Notes: generated by a model from the sequence alone, not told the origin. Counted from the first letter of the stretch, positions 32,433-40,710 are shown. The stretch: DNA of 64,000 nucleotides from PALSA-612 sp963776735 (GCA_963776735.1 CAVZNV010000022.1:186001-250000); one strand, 5' to 3'. Numbers and translations: made by a program.

Positions 32433-33461
32433 ATGACGTACGTCGCCGCCGAGACCCGGTATGACGGAATGACCTATCGTCGCTGCGGCCGGAGCGGGCT
32501 GCTTCTTCCGGCGATCTCGCTCGGTCTCTGGAACAACTTCGGCGGCGACCATCCGCTCGAATCGAGCCGCGCGATGCTCCGCCGGGCCTTCGACCTCGGC
32601 GTGACGCACTTCGACCTCGCCAACAACTACGGGCCGCCGTACGGCTCCGCGGAGGAGAACTTCGGCCGCCTGATGGCGCTGGACTTCCGGCCGTACCGCG
32701 ACGAGCTCGTGATCTCGACCAAGGCCGGCTACGACATGTGGCCCGGGCCGTACGGCGAGTGGGGCTCTCGCAAGTACCTGCTCGCGAGCCTCGATCAGAG
32801 CCTCAAGCGCATGGGGCTCGACTACGTCGACATCTTCTACTCGCACCGCGTCGACCCGGAGACGCCGCTCGAGGAGACGATGGGCGCGCTCGACACCGCC
32901 GTGCGGCAGGGCAAAGCGCTCTACGCCGGCATCTCGTCGTACTCGGCGGAGAAGACCCGCGAGGCGGCGGCGATCCTCCGCGACCTCGGCACGCCGCTCC
33001 TCATCCACCAGCCGTCGTACTCGATGCTGAACCGTTGGATCGAGGAGGACGGCGTGCTCGACGCGCTCGAGGAGGCCGGTGCGGGCGCCATCGTCTTCTC
33101 GCCGCTTGCGCAGGGGATGCTGAGCACGAAGTACCTGAACGGGATCCCGGAAGGCTCGCGGGCGAGCCGGCCCGGCCCGCTCTCGCCCGATCTGCTCACC
33201 GAGGAGGCGCTGGCGAAGATCCGAGCGCTGAACGAGATCGCCGCCGCGCGGGGTCAGACGCTTGCGCAGATGGCGATCGCCTGGACGCTGCGCGACCCAC
33301 GCGTCACCTCTGCGCTGCCGGGCGCGTCGAGCGTGAAGCAGGTCGAGGAGAACGTCGCCGCGATCGACCGGCTCGACTTCAGTGACGAGGAGCTCGCCGA
33401 GATCGACCGCCACGCGACCGACAGCGGCATCAACCTCTGGGCCGCCTCGAGCGCGGTCTAG
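32433..33461 (+). CDS. aldo/keto reductase, YghZ/KCNAB-like
   Basis: The 342-residue TIM-barrel reductase has the full catalytic tetrad: Asp61 and Tyr66 (HFDLANNYGPPYG), Lys97 (ISTKAGYD) and His138 (YSHRVD). The SLGLWNNFG start, HQPSYSMLNRW and the NADP-binding ALPGASS...QVEENV region match the L-glyceraldehyde-3-phosphate reductase (YghZ/GPR) branch, which detoxifies reactive aldehydes. ATG start. Ends on the CTAG shared with the convergent rhodanese-CBS gene. Confidence 0.93.
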   Translation: MTYVAAETRYDGMTYRRCGRSGLLLPAISLGLWNNFGGDHPLESSRAMLRRAFDLGVTHFDLANNYGPPYGSAEENFGRLMALDFRPYRDELVISTKAGYDMWPGPYGEWGSRKYLLASLDQSLKRMGLDYVDIFYSHRVDPETPLEETMGALDTAVRQGKALYAGISSYSAEKTREAAAILRDLGTPLLIHQPSYSMLNRWIEEDGVLDALEEAGAGAIVFSPLAQGMLSTKYLNGIPEGSRASRPGPLSPDLLTEEALAKIRALNEIAAARGQTLAQMAIAWTLRDPRVTSALPGASSVKQVEENVAAIDRLDFSDEELAEIDRHATDSGINLWAASSAV

Positions 33462-34135
33462 CTCCCGAGTTCGCGCTCCGCGTCGGCGAGCAGCAGCAGC
33501 CCGAAGAGCCGACCGTCCGAGGTCGTGATCGGCGCGCTCGTGGCGCCGCGCTTGCGCATCCAGTCGACGGCTTCCTTGAGTCGGGCGCTCGGCCGTAGCG
33601 TGCCCGGGCCGGGGCTCATCGCCTCGTCGACCGTCACATCGTCGTCGCGTCGCAGCGCCTTGCGGCCCAGCCGGCCGAGTACGACGCCGTCGGCGTCGAC
33701 GACGAAGCACGTGCCGAGCTCGGCCGCCCGCTCGCGCACGTCCTGCAACCGGTCGCCGGGCAAGCACGTCGGCGGGCCGCGGAGCGCGAAGGCGCCCGCG
33801 CGTCGCGCGCTCGGATCGTCACCTTCGAGCTGGAGTCCGGCCGACCCCCAGTCCGCCTTGCCGGCCTCGTAGTCGTAGGTCTCGAACCCCATTGCGGCGA
33901 GCCGCGCCGCGGCCCGTGGCGAGACGTCTCACTGGTAGTCGTAGCAGTAGACGACCACCGGCCTGGAGCGGTCGAGCGTCGCCGCGCGCTCCGCGTCGAG
34001 CTCCCGCAGCGGCAGGTTGACGGCGCCGGGCAGGTGCTCGTCGTCGTACTCCTCGGCCGGTAGCACCTCGACGATCTGCGCTCCCCGCTCCATGAGCTCG
34101 AGCACGCGCTCGCGGTCGATACCTCGTGGCGTCAC
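33458..34135 (-). CDS. rhodanese-CBS fusion protein interrupted by an in-frame TGA
   Basis: Two open segments in one frame (34135-33929 and 33928-33458) together encode 225 residues. They comprise a rhodanese domain (VPAEEYDDEHLPGAVNLP-like region near 25-42, catalytic Cys64 in VVVYCYDYQ) and, from about residue 105, a CBS pair (VVDADGVVLGRLGRKALRR, then the SAPITTSDGRLFGLLLL part). Codon 69 is TGA, directly after CYDYQ and before DVSPRAAARL. Relatives I remember read CYDxQCDLSPRAA, so TGA sits where a Cys is expected, the last position of the active-site loop. It may be a nonsense mutation, a sequencing error or selenocysteine. Without readthrough the second half could start at ATG 33892. 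Confidence 0.6.
33899..33915 (-). promoter_or_regulatory. candidate SECIS-like hairpin after the in-frame TGA
   Basis: Thirteen bases after the TGA the transcript has GGGCCGC (33915-33909), loop GGC and GCGGCTC (33905-33899), a 7-bp stem including one G-T pair. The apical loop starts about 20 bases after the TGA and begins with G, which meets the loose bacterial SECIS spacing rule I remember. GC-rich DNA makes such hairpins by chance, so this is weak. Confidence 0.15.
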
Positions 34136-34157
34136 GCGAGCAGCCTAGAGTACGCCC

Positions 34158-34673
34158 GTGCTCGTCAGGATCGTCGTCGTCCTCCTGATCACGGTCGGCA
34201 TCGTCGCCGGCCTCTTCTACGGGTTGACGAAGCGCTACGCCGTGCCGACGAAAGCGATGGAACCCACGCTCGAGAAGAGCGACAAGGTCGCCGTCTTCCG
34301 CTTCTGGAGCACGTTCTCAAGTCCCGAGCGGAAGAACGTCGTCGTGTTCACGGCGCCACCGTCAGCCAAGGCGCAGTGCGGCGTGAGCGGAACGCAGGTC
34401 GAGCGCGTGATCGGGCTGCCGGGTGAGACCGTGTCAGAGCAGACCGGTCAGGTGCTGATCGGCGGGAAGCCGCTGAAGGAGCCCTACGTGAAGCCCGCGC
34501 GGCGCGACAGCCGCACCGCGGCCTGGCACGTCCCGCCGGGCCAGTACTTCCTGATGGGCGACAACCGCAAGGCCGCCTGCGACTCGCGCACGTTCGGCAG
34601 CGTGCCGAAGAACGACATCGAGGGCCGGGTCCTGCTGACCTACTGGCCGCTCAGCCGCGTCGGCAGCAACTAG
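34158..34673 (+). CDS. signal peptidase I homologue lacking catalytic Ser and Lys
   Basis: The 171-residue protein has one N-terminal membrane anchor (about 4-22) and the S26 peptidase boxes. In box B the usual S-x-S-M-E-P-T reads TKAMEPT, so the nucleophile Ser is Ala33. In box D the usual KR-V-IG-x-PG reads ERVIGLPGE, so the general-base Lys is Glu82. Box E (MGDNRKAACDSRTFG) is intact. It may be a pseudoenzyme that binds but does not cut preproteins, or use a different mechanism. GTG start, 22 bases from the divergent rhodanese gene. Confidence 0.85.
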   Translation: MLVRIVVVLLITVGIVAGLFYGLTKRYAVPTKAMEPTLEKSDKVAVFRFWSTFSSPERKNVVVFTAPPSAKAQCGVSGTQVERVIGLPGETVSEQTGQVLIGGKPLKEPYVKPARRDSRTAAWHVPPGQYFLMGDNRKAACDSRTFGSVPKNDIEGRVLLTYWPLSRVGSN

Positions 34674-34676
34674 CGC

Positions 34677-34865
34677 CTACGCGGTGCGAGTCTCGCGCGC
34701 CGCGGCGAGCAGATCGCACGCGAGCCCCAGGTCGATCTCCGGCCGCACGGCGAGGAGCAGCGCTCCGACCGGCTCGTGACCCGCGTCGCTGAGTGCCTGG
34801 AAGCGGGACTCGAGCAGCGTGGCGGCCTGGTCGACGTCGAGAAGCTCGAACTGTGCTGCGGTCAT
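34677..34865 (-). CDS. small hypothetical protein
   Basis: The ATG at 34865 has AGGGAG 6 bases upstream and opens a 62-residue frame. The product looks helical and acidic (FELLDVDQAATLLESRFQALSDAG, then LLAVRPEIDLGLACDLLAAARE split over two helices). It is soluble and of unknown function. Its stop lies 3 bases from the end of the convergent signal-peptidase homologue, and it is divergent from the patatin gene. Confidence 0.55.
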   Translation of the reverse strand: MTAAQFELLDVDQAATLLESRFQALSDAGHEPVGALLLAVRPEIDLGLACDLLAAARETRTA

Positions 34866-34958
34866 CTGTGTCTCCCTGGTTTCGACAACGGCAGGTGCCG
34901 ATTCGCCAAGCCCATCGGCATCCGCACGCGACGACTTGAGCCCTCTTAGACTCGCCCG

Positions 34959-35793
34959 ATGCAGCGGAAAGTCGCGTTCGTACTGGGCGGCGGCGGCCAT
35001 GCCGGCGCGGCCGAGGTCGGGATGCTGGACGCGCTGCTCGAGCGAGGCATCTGGCCCGACCTGGTCGTCGGAACGTCGGTCGGCGCGCTGCACGGGGCGA
35101 TGGTCGCGGCCGACCCGAGTGCGGCGTCTGTCGCCAAGCTCCAGCAGGCCTGGCAGGAGCTCTCCGGACTCGGCGTCCTCGGTCGCTCCTGGTTCGACGA
35201 CGCGGTCAGCCTCCTGCGCACGCGCACGCACGTGCGGTCGAACGCGCCGATGCGGCGGCTCGCCGAGCGGTTGATCGGCGTCGGCACCTTCGAGGAGCTC
35301 GCCGTCCCGTTCCAGTGCGTGGCCGCCTGCATCGAGCGGTCATCCGAGCACTGGTTCGACACGGGGCCGCTCGTCGACGCGATCCTCGCCTCCTCCGCCG
35401 TGCCCGGGATCCTGCCGCCGGTCGAGATCGGCGGCGAGCACTTCATCGACGGCGGAATCGTCAATTCGATCCCGGTCGACCGCGCGGTCGCGCTCGGCGC
35501 CGGCGAGATTCTACGTCCTTCACGCCGGGCGGATCGAGCAGCCGCTCAGCCCGCCGCGCTCGATGCGCGACGTCGGCTTCGTCGCCTTCGAGATCGCGCG
35601 CCGGCACCGCTTCGTGCGCGACCTCGCCGCGGTGCCCGACGACGTCACCGTCCACGTGCTGCCGACGGGCGATCCGGCGGCGCCCCGCTACAACGACCTC
35701 TCGCAGCTCCGCTTCCGCGACTTCCGTCGCGTCGACAAGCGCATCGCGTTCGCCTACGCGGCCACGTCCGAGTACCTGGACGCCCGGGAGTGA
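34959..35793 (+). pseudogene. patatin-like phospholipase, frameshifted
   Basis: The first part encodes a good patatin domain: oxyanion GGGGHAGAA (about 9-17), nucleophile GTSVG and catalytic Asp in DGGIVNS. After the codons for GAGE (about 35505-35510) the frame runs into Arg/Ala-rich nonsense. The natural continuation FYVLHAGRIEQPLSPP, then MRDVGFVAFEIARRHRF, is found one frame over and ends at the TGA of 35791-35793. Restoring GEIFYVL needs two extra bases (GAGATTC from GAGATCTTC). It is therefore a 2-base deletion, an assembly error or, less likely, programmed frameshifting. The following gene starts on the GTGA at this stop, the normal operon junction. Confidence 0.75.
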
Positions 35794-36806
35794 AAGGCGT
35801 GCCGCCGCTGATCGTGAGGCGGCTCGTCGTCGCGCCGCTCGTCGTCGTCCTCTGCGTCGTCCTGACGCTGCTCGCGCCTCTCTGGCTGCTCGCGGCGCTG
35901 ATCGCGGACGCGGTGCGTCGGCACGGCCTCGGGACGACGCGCCTGGTCGCGTTCGGCGTCGTCCACGTCGCGTCCGAGGCGGCGATGATCGTCGCGCTGC
36001 TCCTGCTCTGGGTCGCGTCGCTCTTCGGCCTGCTGATGCGGTCGTCCGCGATCCAGTCGGCGCACTACGCGGCGCTGCGCGGCTGGCTGCGCTGCCTGTC
36101 AGCGGCGGCGATCTCGCTCCTCGGCCTGCGGATCGAGGTCGTCGACCCGCCGGAGCCACGTCCGGGGCCGCTGCTCGTGTTCGGCCGCCACGCGGGCGCC
36201 GGCAACTCGCTGATGATGATCCGGACGCTGATGCTGCGCTACCGGCGCCGCCCGCGAGTCGTGATGCTCGCGTTCCTCCAGTGGGATCCGGTCATCGACG
36301 TCGTCTGCCACCGGCTGCCGAGCCTGTTCATCGCACACGACCCGGCGCGGAGCGACCACTTCGTCGAGCGGATCGGCAAGCTCGCTTCCGGCATGGGCGA
36401 CGCGGACGCGCTCGTGCTCTACCCGGAGGGGCACGATTTCACCGAGCAGCTGCGGGAGCGGGCGATCAGGCACCTGCGCCGCCTCGGCCACGACAAGGCC
36501 GCCGAGCGTGCCGAGGCGATGGAGTACGTCCTCCCGCCGCGGCACAAAGGCCCACTGGCGGCGATCCTGGCCGCGCCTGACGCCGACGTCGTCCTCGTCG
36601 CCCACACGGCGCTGGAGGCGCTCGGCTCGTTCCGCGAGCTACCCGAGCGCGTGCCGCTCGAACGGCCGATCCTGGCCCGGTACTGGCGCGTACCGGCCGC
36701 CGAGGTGCCGCACGACCAGGAGAAGCTGATCGAGTGGCTCTACGACTGGTGGCAGCGGATCGACGACTGGGTCGAGGAGCACGCGCCCGTCAGCGCGGGA
36801 GCCTGA
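35790..36806 (+). CDS. membrane-anchored acyltransferase (PlsC-like)
   Basis: From GTG 35790, which overlaps the patatin stop in a GTGA arrangement, the product is 338 residues. It has hydrophobic segments at about 10-35 and 55-80. The acyltransferase domain has FGRHAGAGNSLMM, an HX4D-like motif in which Asp is replaced by Asn, and the YPEGHDF motif in place of FPEGTR. The LPPRHKGPLAAILA segment matches long LPLAT proteins. Coupling with a patatin lipase suggests phospholipid remodelling. The HX4N substitution makes catalytic competence uncertain. Confidence 0.82.
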   Translation: MKGVPPLIVRRLVVAPLVVVLCVVLTLLAPLWLLAALIADAVRRHGLGTTRLVAFGVVHVASEAAMIVALLLLWVASLFGLLMRSSAIQSAHYAALRGWLRCLSAAAISLLGLRIEVVDPPEPRPGPLLVFGRHAGAGNSLMMIRTLMLRYRRRPRVVMLAFLQWDPVIDVVCHRLPSLFIAHDPARSDHFVERIGKLASGMGDADALVLYPEGHDFTEQLRERAIRHLRRLGHDKAAERAEAMEYVLPPRHKGPLAAILAAPDADVVLVAHTALEALGSFRELPERVPLERPILARYWRVPAAEVPHDQEKLIEWLYDWWQRIDDWVEEHAPVSAGA

Positions 36807-37707
36807 CCGGCGTCGGGCACCACGACGACTCGAGGTCGCCGCGATTCCACCCCGCCGCGTCGGCTCCGGCCTCGTACGCGCTCTCGAGGAACTCGAGCAG
36901 CGTGGCGCGCGGATCCGCCGACGTTCGCACCGTCTCGTAGCTGAGGAGCGCCAGGCCTTGCTCCGACCAGGAGGCGCCGTCCGGCCGCAGCGGTCGGTCG
37001 CGCAGTCCGGCCGGCTCCGGCGCGGCGTACGAGTAGTAGGCAGGCTCGCGAACGTTCGCGTCCCCGGCCCAGAAACCGAACGAGACCACCTCGTGCGTGT
37101 ACGCCTCGCGCGTCACCGCGTCCGCGTCAGGCAGCGCGGGCGCGCGCCGGCCGTTGAAGCGCGTAACCGCGAGATCGAACGAGTGCCAGAACAGGTGCAC
37201 CGGGCTCGTCTTGCCGCAGAACCAGCCGGAGAACTCCTCGAACACGCCGTCCGTCCAGTCGAGGATCCGCCAGAAGCGGTGGACGGCGTCCGGGTCGTAG
37301 GACGCGTGCTCGCGATCGTCCGGAAACGGCGTCGTCATCGGCACGCCGAACGGGTCCTCCTTGATCTCGACGTCGACGCCGAGCCCCGCGAGCGTCTCGT
37401 GGAGCTTCCGGTCGAAGTCGGAGACGGTGAGCCCGTCCACGAGCGGGAACGACTCCTCCTCGCCGCGCGACGTGCGCACGACGAGCCGGTGCTCGACGAA
37501 GTCGAAGTCGATCTCGAACGAGACGCCGTCAGGCCCGTGCAGCAGCCGCGTCGTCAGCCCGCGCACGTCGACGTACAGCGGCACGTGCCACCAGTGATTC
37601 CGTGGCGGCGACGACGCCATCCGCATCTTGCCGACGATCTGCAGCCAGAGGTGCAGCGTGTTCTTCGTCGGCTCCCACTCCTCGAGCGGGAGCGGCGGCA
37701 GGTTCAC
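36790..37707 (-). CDS. DUF5996 family protein
   Basis: The 305-residue protein starts VNLPPLPLEEWEPTKNTLHLW, with KNTLHLWLQIVGKMRMA and NHWWHVPLYVDVRGL typical of DUF5996. It also has a WFCGKTSPVHLFWHSFDLAVTRF block rich in conserved aromatic and His residues. The function of the family is unknown to me. The start GTG overlaps the UBP-type zinc-finger gene by 4 bases, so the two form an operon. Its 3' end overlaps the convergent acyltransferase by 17 bases. Confidence 0.85.
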   Translation of the reverse strand: MNLPPLPLEEWEPTKNTLHLWLQIVGKMRMASSPPRNHWWHVPLYVDVRGLTTRLLHGPDGVSFEIDFDFVEHRLVVRTSRGEEESFPLVDGLTVSDFDRKLHETLAGLGVDVEIKEDPFGVPMTTPFPDDREHASYDPDAVHRFWRILDWTDGVFEEFSGWFCGKTSPVHLFWHSFDLAVTRFNGRRAPALPDADAVTREAYTHEVVSFGFWAGDANVREPAYYSYAAPEPAGLRDRPLRPDGASWSEQGLALLSYETVRTSADPRATLLEFLESAYEAGADAAGWNRGDLESSWCPTPVRLPR

Positions 37708-37994
37708 GGGCGGTCGCCGGGCGCGACGACGAACGCGACCTCGTCGACCACGCACCAGCTCCAGTCCTCGCCCGGCTCGGCCGAGCGCATGATCGGATGG
37801 TCGTCCTCGCGCGCGTGCTTGCTCGCGTGGCGGTTCGGCGAGGAGTCGCAGCAGCCGATCTTCCCGCAGGTCTCGCACATGCGTAGGTGCAGCCAGCGGC
37901 CGCCGATCTTCAGGCACTCCTCGCACCCGGCGATCGTCTCGGGGAGCTCGACGACCTCGATCCGGTCGAGATGGCTGCAGACGGGGGCGTTCAC
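37704..37994 (-). CDS. UBP-type zinc-finger protein
   Basis: A 96-residue stand-alone ZnF-UBP domain: CSHLDRI, then CEECLKIGGRW, LRMCETCGKIGCCDSSPNRHASKHA split across the zinc sites, and HPIMRS. Cys and His ligands are all present. In eukaryotes this fold binds the C-terminus of ubiquitin; in actinobacteria the ligand is unknown. GTG start. Overlaps the DUF5996 gene by 4 bases. Confidence 0.9.
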   Translation of the reverse strand: MNAPVCSHLDRIEVVELPETIAGCEECLKIGGRWLHLRMCETCGKIGCCDSSPNRHASKHAREDDHPIMRSAEPGEDWSWCVVDEVAFVVAPGDRP

Positions 37995-38063
37995 AGGACC
38001 GAGGCTACCTGTCGAGGGATGTCCAGGGATGCGCGCACGTCGCGACGCTCCTAGCCTCTGCGC

Positions 38064-38213
38064 TTGCGCACTCTGGCCGTCGCAGCCGCGTCGGTCGCCG
38101 TCGGGCTCGTGATCGGTCTGGGCCTCCACTCGTCGGCCGGCGACGCGCGCGCCGACTCGTCGCCGAACGTCGTCGACGCCTTCCTCGCGGCCGTACGCCG
38201 TCCCGCGCCGTAG
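38064..38213 (+). CDS. possible small membrane-anchored protein
   Basis: A TTG at 38064 opens a 49-residue frame: a basic start (LRT), a hydrophobic stretch LAVAASVAVGLVIGLGLH and a polar tail DARADSSPNVVDAFLAAVRRP. The pattern is that of a single-pass or secreted small protein. No strong Shine-Dalgarno site is visible. It ends 14 bases before the DUF1275 gene. Confidence 0.4.
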   Translation: MRTLAVAAASVAVGLVIGLGLHSSAGDARADSSPNVVDAFLAAVRRPAP

Positions 38214-38227
38214 CCTATGCGCGGCCG

Positions 38228-39439
38228 ATGAGCATCTGGTCCGAGATCTCCGAGACACTGTGGCCGAGCCCGGGGAGCCGGGACGGGCCGTTGCCGCCGC
38301 TTCTGCTCATCCTCACGCTGATCACCGGCATGGTCGACGCCGCCAGCTTCCTCATGCTCGGCCGCGTCTTCGTCGCGAACATGACCGGCAACGTCGTCTT
38401 CCTCGGCTTCGCGCTCGCGGGGGCGAAAGGGCTCTCGATTCCGGCCTCGCTGGTCGGAATCGGCGCGTTTCTGGCCGGCGGGATCGGCGGCGGCCTGCTC
38501 GGACGGCGCCTCGGCGGCCACCGCGGCCGCTTGCTGCGTGGAGCGCTCGCACTTCAGCTGGCGCTGTTCGTCGTCGCGGTCGTCGTCGCCACGGCCGGCG
38601 GCGGCGATCCGATCGAGCACGCGCGCCGCTACGTCCTGATCGCACTGCTGGCCGTGGCGATGGGAATCCAGAACGCGACCGCGCGACGCCTCGCGGTGCC
38701 CGAGCTGACCACGACGGTTCTGACGATGACGCTGACCGGCATCGCCGCCGACTCGCAGCTCGCGGGCGGCAAGGGCGCCGGGCTCGGACGGCGAGTGCTC
38801 GCGGTCGGCGCGATGCTCGCCGGGGCCTGCTTCGGTGCGCTGATCGTCCTCGACGTCGGCACGGCCGTCGCGATCGGCACCGCGGCAGGCATCCTCGTCT
38901 TCGTCCTGCTCTCCGCGCATCAGAATCTCGCGCTCCGACGACGCCTGGGCCAGATAACGTCCCGGGCATGGACGAGGCACGCGCACGCGAGTTGCTGGCC
39001 GCCGAGCGGGAACGCATCGAGCGGGCGCTCGCCGGCATCGACGACGCGAGCCCTGACGAGGCGCCGGACGAGATCGACCCGTCCGACGAGGGCGAGGCGC
39101 TCTACCAGGAGGCGTTCGACGAGGGCATCGCCGAGGATCTCCGCGAGCAGCTCGCCGCAGTCGGGCGAGCCGAGGCACGGCTCGAGGCCGGCACCTACGG
39201 CCTGTCGGTCGAGAGCGGGCAGCCGATCCCGGACGAGCGGCTCGAGGCACGTCCCACCGCCGAGCTCACGGTCCAAGAAGAAGAACGCGCCGGCGGCTAG
39301 CCGTCAGGCGAAGCGCTTGACGAACGCGAGGGCGATCTCCGCCACGTCGCGCCAACCGGAGTCGATCGTCAACGCGTGCCCGCGGCCGGGCACGGTCGCG
39401 AACTCGGTCACGCCCTCGTTCGTCCTCTCCTTCTTGTAG
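38228..39439 (+). CDS. DUF1275 (YoaK-like) membrane protein with runaway 3' frame
   Basis: Residues 1-238 are a convincing DUF1275 protein of about six membrane segments (LILTLITGMVDAASFLMLG, VFVANMTGNVVFLG, GIQNATARRLAVPELTTTVLT). Homology stops around HQNLALRRRLG (near 38950). The frame then has no stop for another 160 codons and reads Arg/Ser/Thr-rich sequence across the whole DksA/TraR-like gene and 136 bases into the convergent hydrolase gene. One frame over, a TAA lies right after the domain (about 38955). A small indel near the end, or a real extended C-terminus, would both explain it. Confidence 0.65.
   Translation: MSIWSEISETLWPSPGSRDGPLPPLLLILTLITGMVDAASFLMLGRVFVANMTGNVVFLGFALAGAKGLSIPASLVGIGAFLAGGIGGGLLGRRLGGHRGRLLRGALALQLALFVVAVVVATAGGGDPIEHARRYVLIALLAVAMGIQNATARRLAVPELTTTVLTMTLTGIAADSQLAGGKGAGLGRRVLAVGAMLAGACFGALIVLDVGTAVAIGTAAGILVFVLLSAHQNLALRRRLGQITSRAWTRHAHASCWPPSGNASSGRSPASTTRALTRRRTRSTRPTRARRSTRRRSTRASPRISASSSPQSGEPRHGSRPAPTACRSRAGSRSRTSGSRHVPPPSSRSKKKNAPAASRQAKRLTNARAISATSRQPESIVNACPRPGTVANSVTPSFVLSFL
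38968..39300 (+). CDS. DksA/TraR-like protein without zinc cysteines
   Basis: The 110-residue protein has a helical N-terminus (ARELLAAERERIERALAGI), an acidic middle and a C-terminal TYGLSVESGQPIPDERLEARP. This matches the TYGxCxxCGxxIxxxRLxAxP zinc-finger region of DksA/TraR proteins, except that both Cys are replaced. Such degenerate TraR-like proteins are common in actinobacteria. A role at the RNA polymerase secondary channel is inferred only. ATG start. Confidence 0.8.
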   Translation: MDEARARELLAAERERIERALAGIDDASPDEAPDEIDPSDEGEALYQEAFDEGIAEDLREQLAAVGRAEARLEAGTYGLSVESGQPIPDERLEARPTAELTVQEEERAGG

Positions 39440-40146
39440 GACGCCTTCGCGATCGCCGCCGGGACGGTGTGGTCCTTCTCGCCGGAGACGATCAGCAGCG
39501 GTCCCCGCTTCGGGTTCTTCGTGTCGACCTTGGCCTCCGTCCACGGGTTGAAGTTCGCGCTCGCGGCCTGGAAGATCGGCTCGCCGGGGCCGGGCACGGA
39601 ATAGGTCTCGTACAGGCGCTTCGCCTCGTCCTCGTCGACCGCGTTCGCGAACGAGTAGCGGAACTGCTCGTAGGTGAGCGGGATCGCGCGGTGCTTGTTC
39701 CGCGGGTTTCGGAGTACGGGACTGCCTGAGCGAAGAGCCGAGATCGGCAGCGGCAGCACGCCGCGGAACGGGGCCGGGCTGATCGCGACCGACACGGCGG
39801 CGCGGCCGCGTCCGGCAAGGATCTCCGTCAGCAGACCGCCGAAGGAGTGCCCGATCACGGCCGGCTTCTTCTCCAGCGTTCGGATAACCGCCTCGAAGTG
39901 GTCTGCGACCTCGCCGATGCTCTTGCCGGCGAACACCTCGGGATGCGCTTGCGCCTCCTCGACGGTCTCGGGATCGTCCGGCCAGCCCGGCTGGACGGCG
40001 GTGTAGCCCGCTTCCTCGAAGAGCTCTGCCCAGGCGTCCCAGCTGCTCGGCAGCAGCCACAGCCCGTGGACGAAGACGACCGGCGTCCGCCCGGACGCGT
40101 TTGCGTGCTCGACCTGCTCAGCCTCGTGCTCGGCGATCCTGCTCAT
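39304..40146 (-). CDS. alpha/beta hydrolase
   Basis: The 280-residue protein shows VVFVHGLWLLPSSWDAW (oxyanion HG), the nucleophile elbow GHSFGG (about 98-103), the acid in SGEKDHTVP and His in VPGRGHALT. No signal peptide. The Trp-rich cap segment resembles small chloroperoxidase/esterase-type hydrolases. The start has GGAGGAATC just upstream. Substrate unknown. Its 3' end lies 3 bases from the DksA-like gene and is overlapped by the runaway DUF1275 frame. Confidence 0.85.
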   Translation of the reverse strand: MSRIAEHEAEQVEHANASGRTPVVFVHGLWLLPSSWDAWAELFEEAGYTAVQPGWPDDPETVEEAQAHPEVFAGKSIGEVADHFEAVIRTLEKKPAVIGHSFGGLLTEILAGRGRAAVSVAISPAPFRGVLPLPISALRSGSPVLRNPRNKHRAIPLTYEQFRYSFANAVDEDEAKRLYETYSVPGPGEPIFQAASANFNPWTEAKVDTKNPKRGPLLIVSGEKDHTVPAAIAKASYKKERTNEGVTEFATVPGRGHALTIDSGWRDVAEIALAFVKRFA

Positions 40147-40230
40147 GATTCCTCCTTCCGGCGTTTTCCGGATGGTGCCGGAACCGAAGAGGAACCTAGC
40201 CCGGAAGCGGCGCCTCGCGCCGGAGGTCCC

Positions 40231-40710
40231 CTAGTCGAGCACGGCCCGCAGCGCGTATTCGCCGCCGCTCCACGAGCCGTGGAGCTTGCGGGCCGAGCGC
40301 GAGAGGAGCGAGGCCACGCGCCGGGAGTCGCCGGTCACCGTCGCGTGCAGCTCGACGATCCCGGCCGCACGGGCGTCGTCCGCCAGCACCCGTGCCAGGG
40401 CGGAACCGATCCCGCGGCCCTGGAGGTCGTCCGCGACGGCGAACGCGACCTCGGCGACGCGACCGCTGCGCACGAGCCGGGCGATGCCTACGGGCTGCGG
40501 GTCGCCGTTCGCATAGGCGACGAGGACGTGGTGGGTCGAATCGACCCTGGCGAGGGCAGCCAGCTCGTCGTTCGAGAGCCTCGGCTTCGCGCCGCCGAAG
40601 CGCTGACGGCGAGACTCGTCGCCCATCCGGCCGAACAGCGCGCAGATCGTGGCCGAGTCGCCGTTCCGCAGGGGCCTGATTGTGACTCCGTTGACATAAC
40701 GCGAATGCAC
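40231..40710 (-). CDS. GNAT-family N-acetyltransferase
   Basis: The domain begins at VTIRPLRNGD and shows the acetyl-CoA-binding loop DLQGRGIGSALARVL, followed by ARAAGIVELHATVTGDSRRVASLLSR. From the GTG at 40710 it has 159 residues. An ATG at 40773 is in frame but lies inside a palindromic operator-like site (40756-40789), so I prefer the shorter form. Substrate unknown; resembles the GNAT modules that act on amino groups of small molecules or proteins. Confidence 0.82.
   Translation of the reverse strand: MHSRYVNGVTIRPLRNGDSATICALFGRMGDESRRQRFGGAKPRLSNDELAALARVDSTHHVLVAYANGDPQPVGIARLVRSGRVAEVAFAVADDLQGRGIGSALARVLADDARAAGIVELHATVTGDSRRVASLLSRSARKLHGSWSGGEYALRAVLD

Noticed and set aside
34959..36806. 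A genuine patatin-acyltransferase fusion protein
   Set aside because: The joined frame is open, but the stretch between the domains is Arg/Ala-rich nonsense, while the true patatin C-terminus is readable one frame over.
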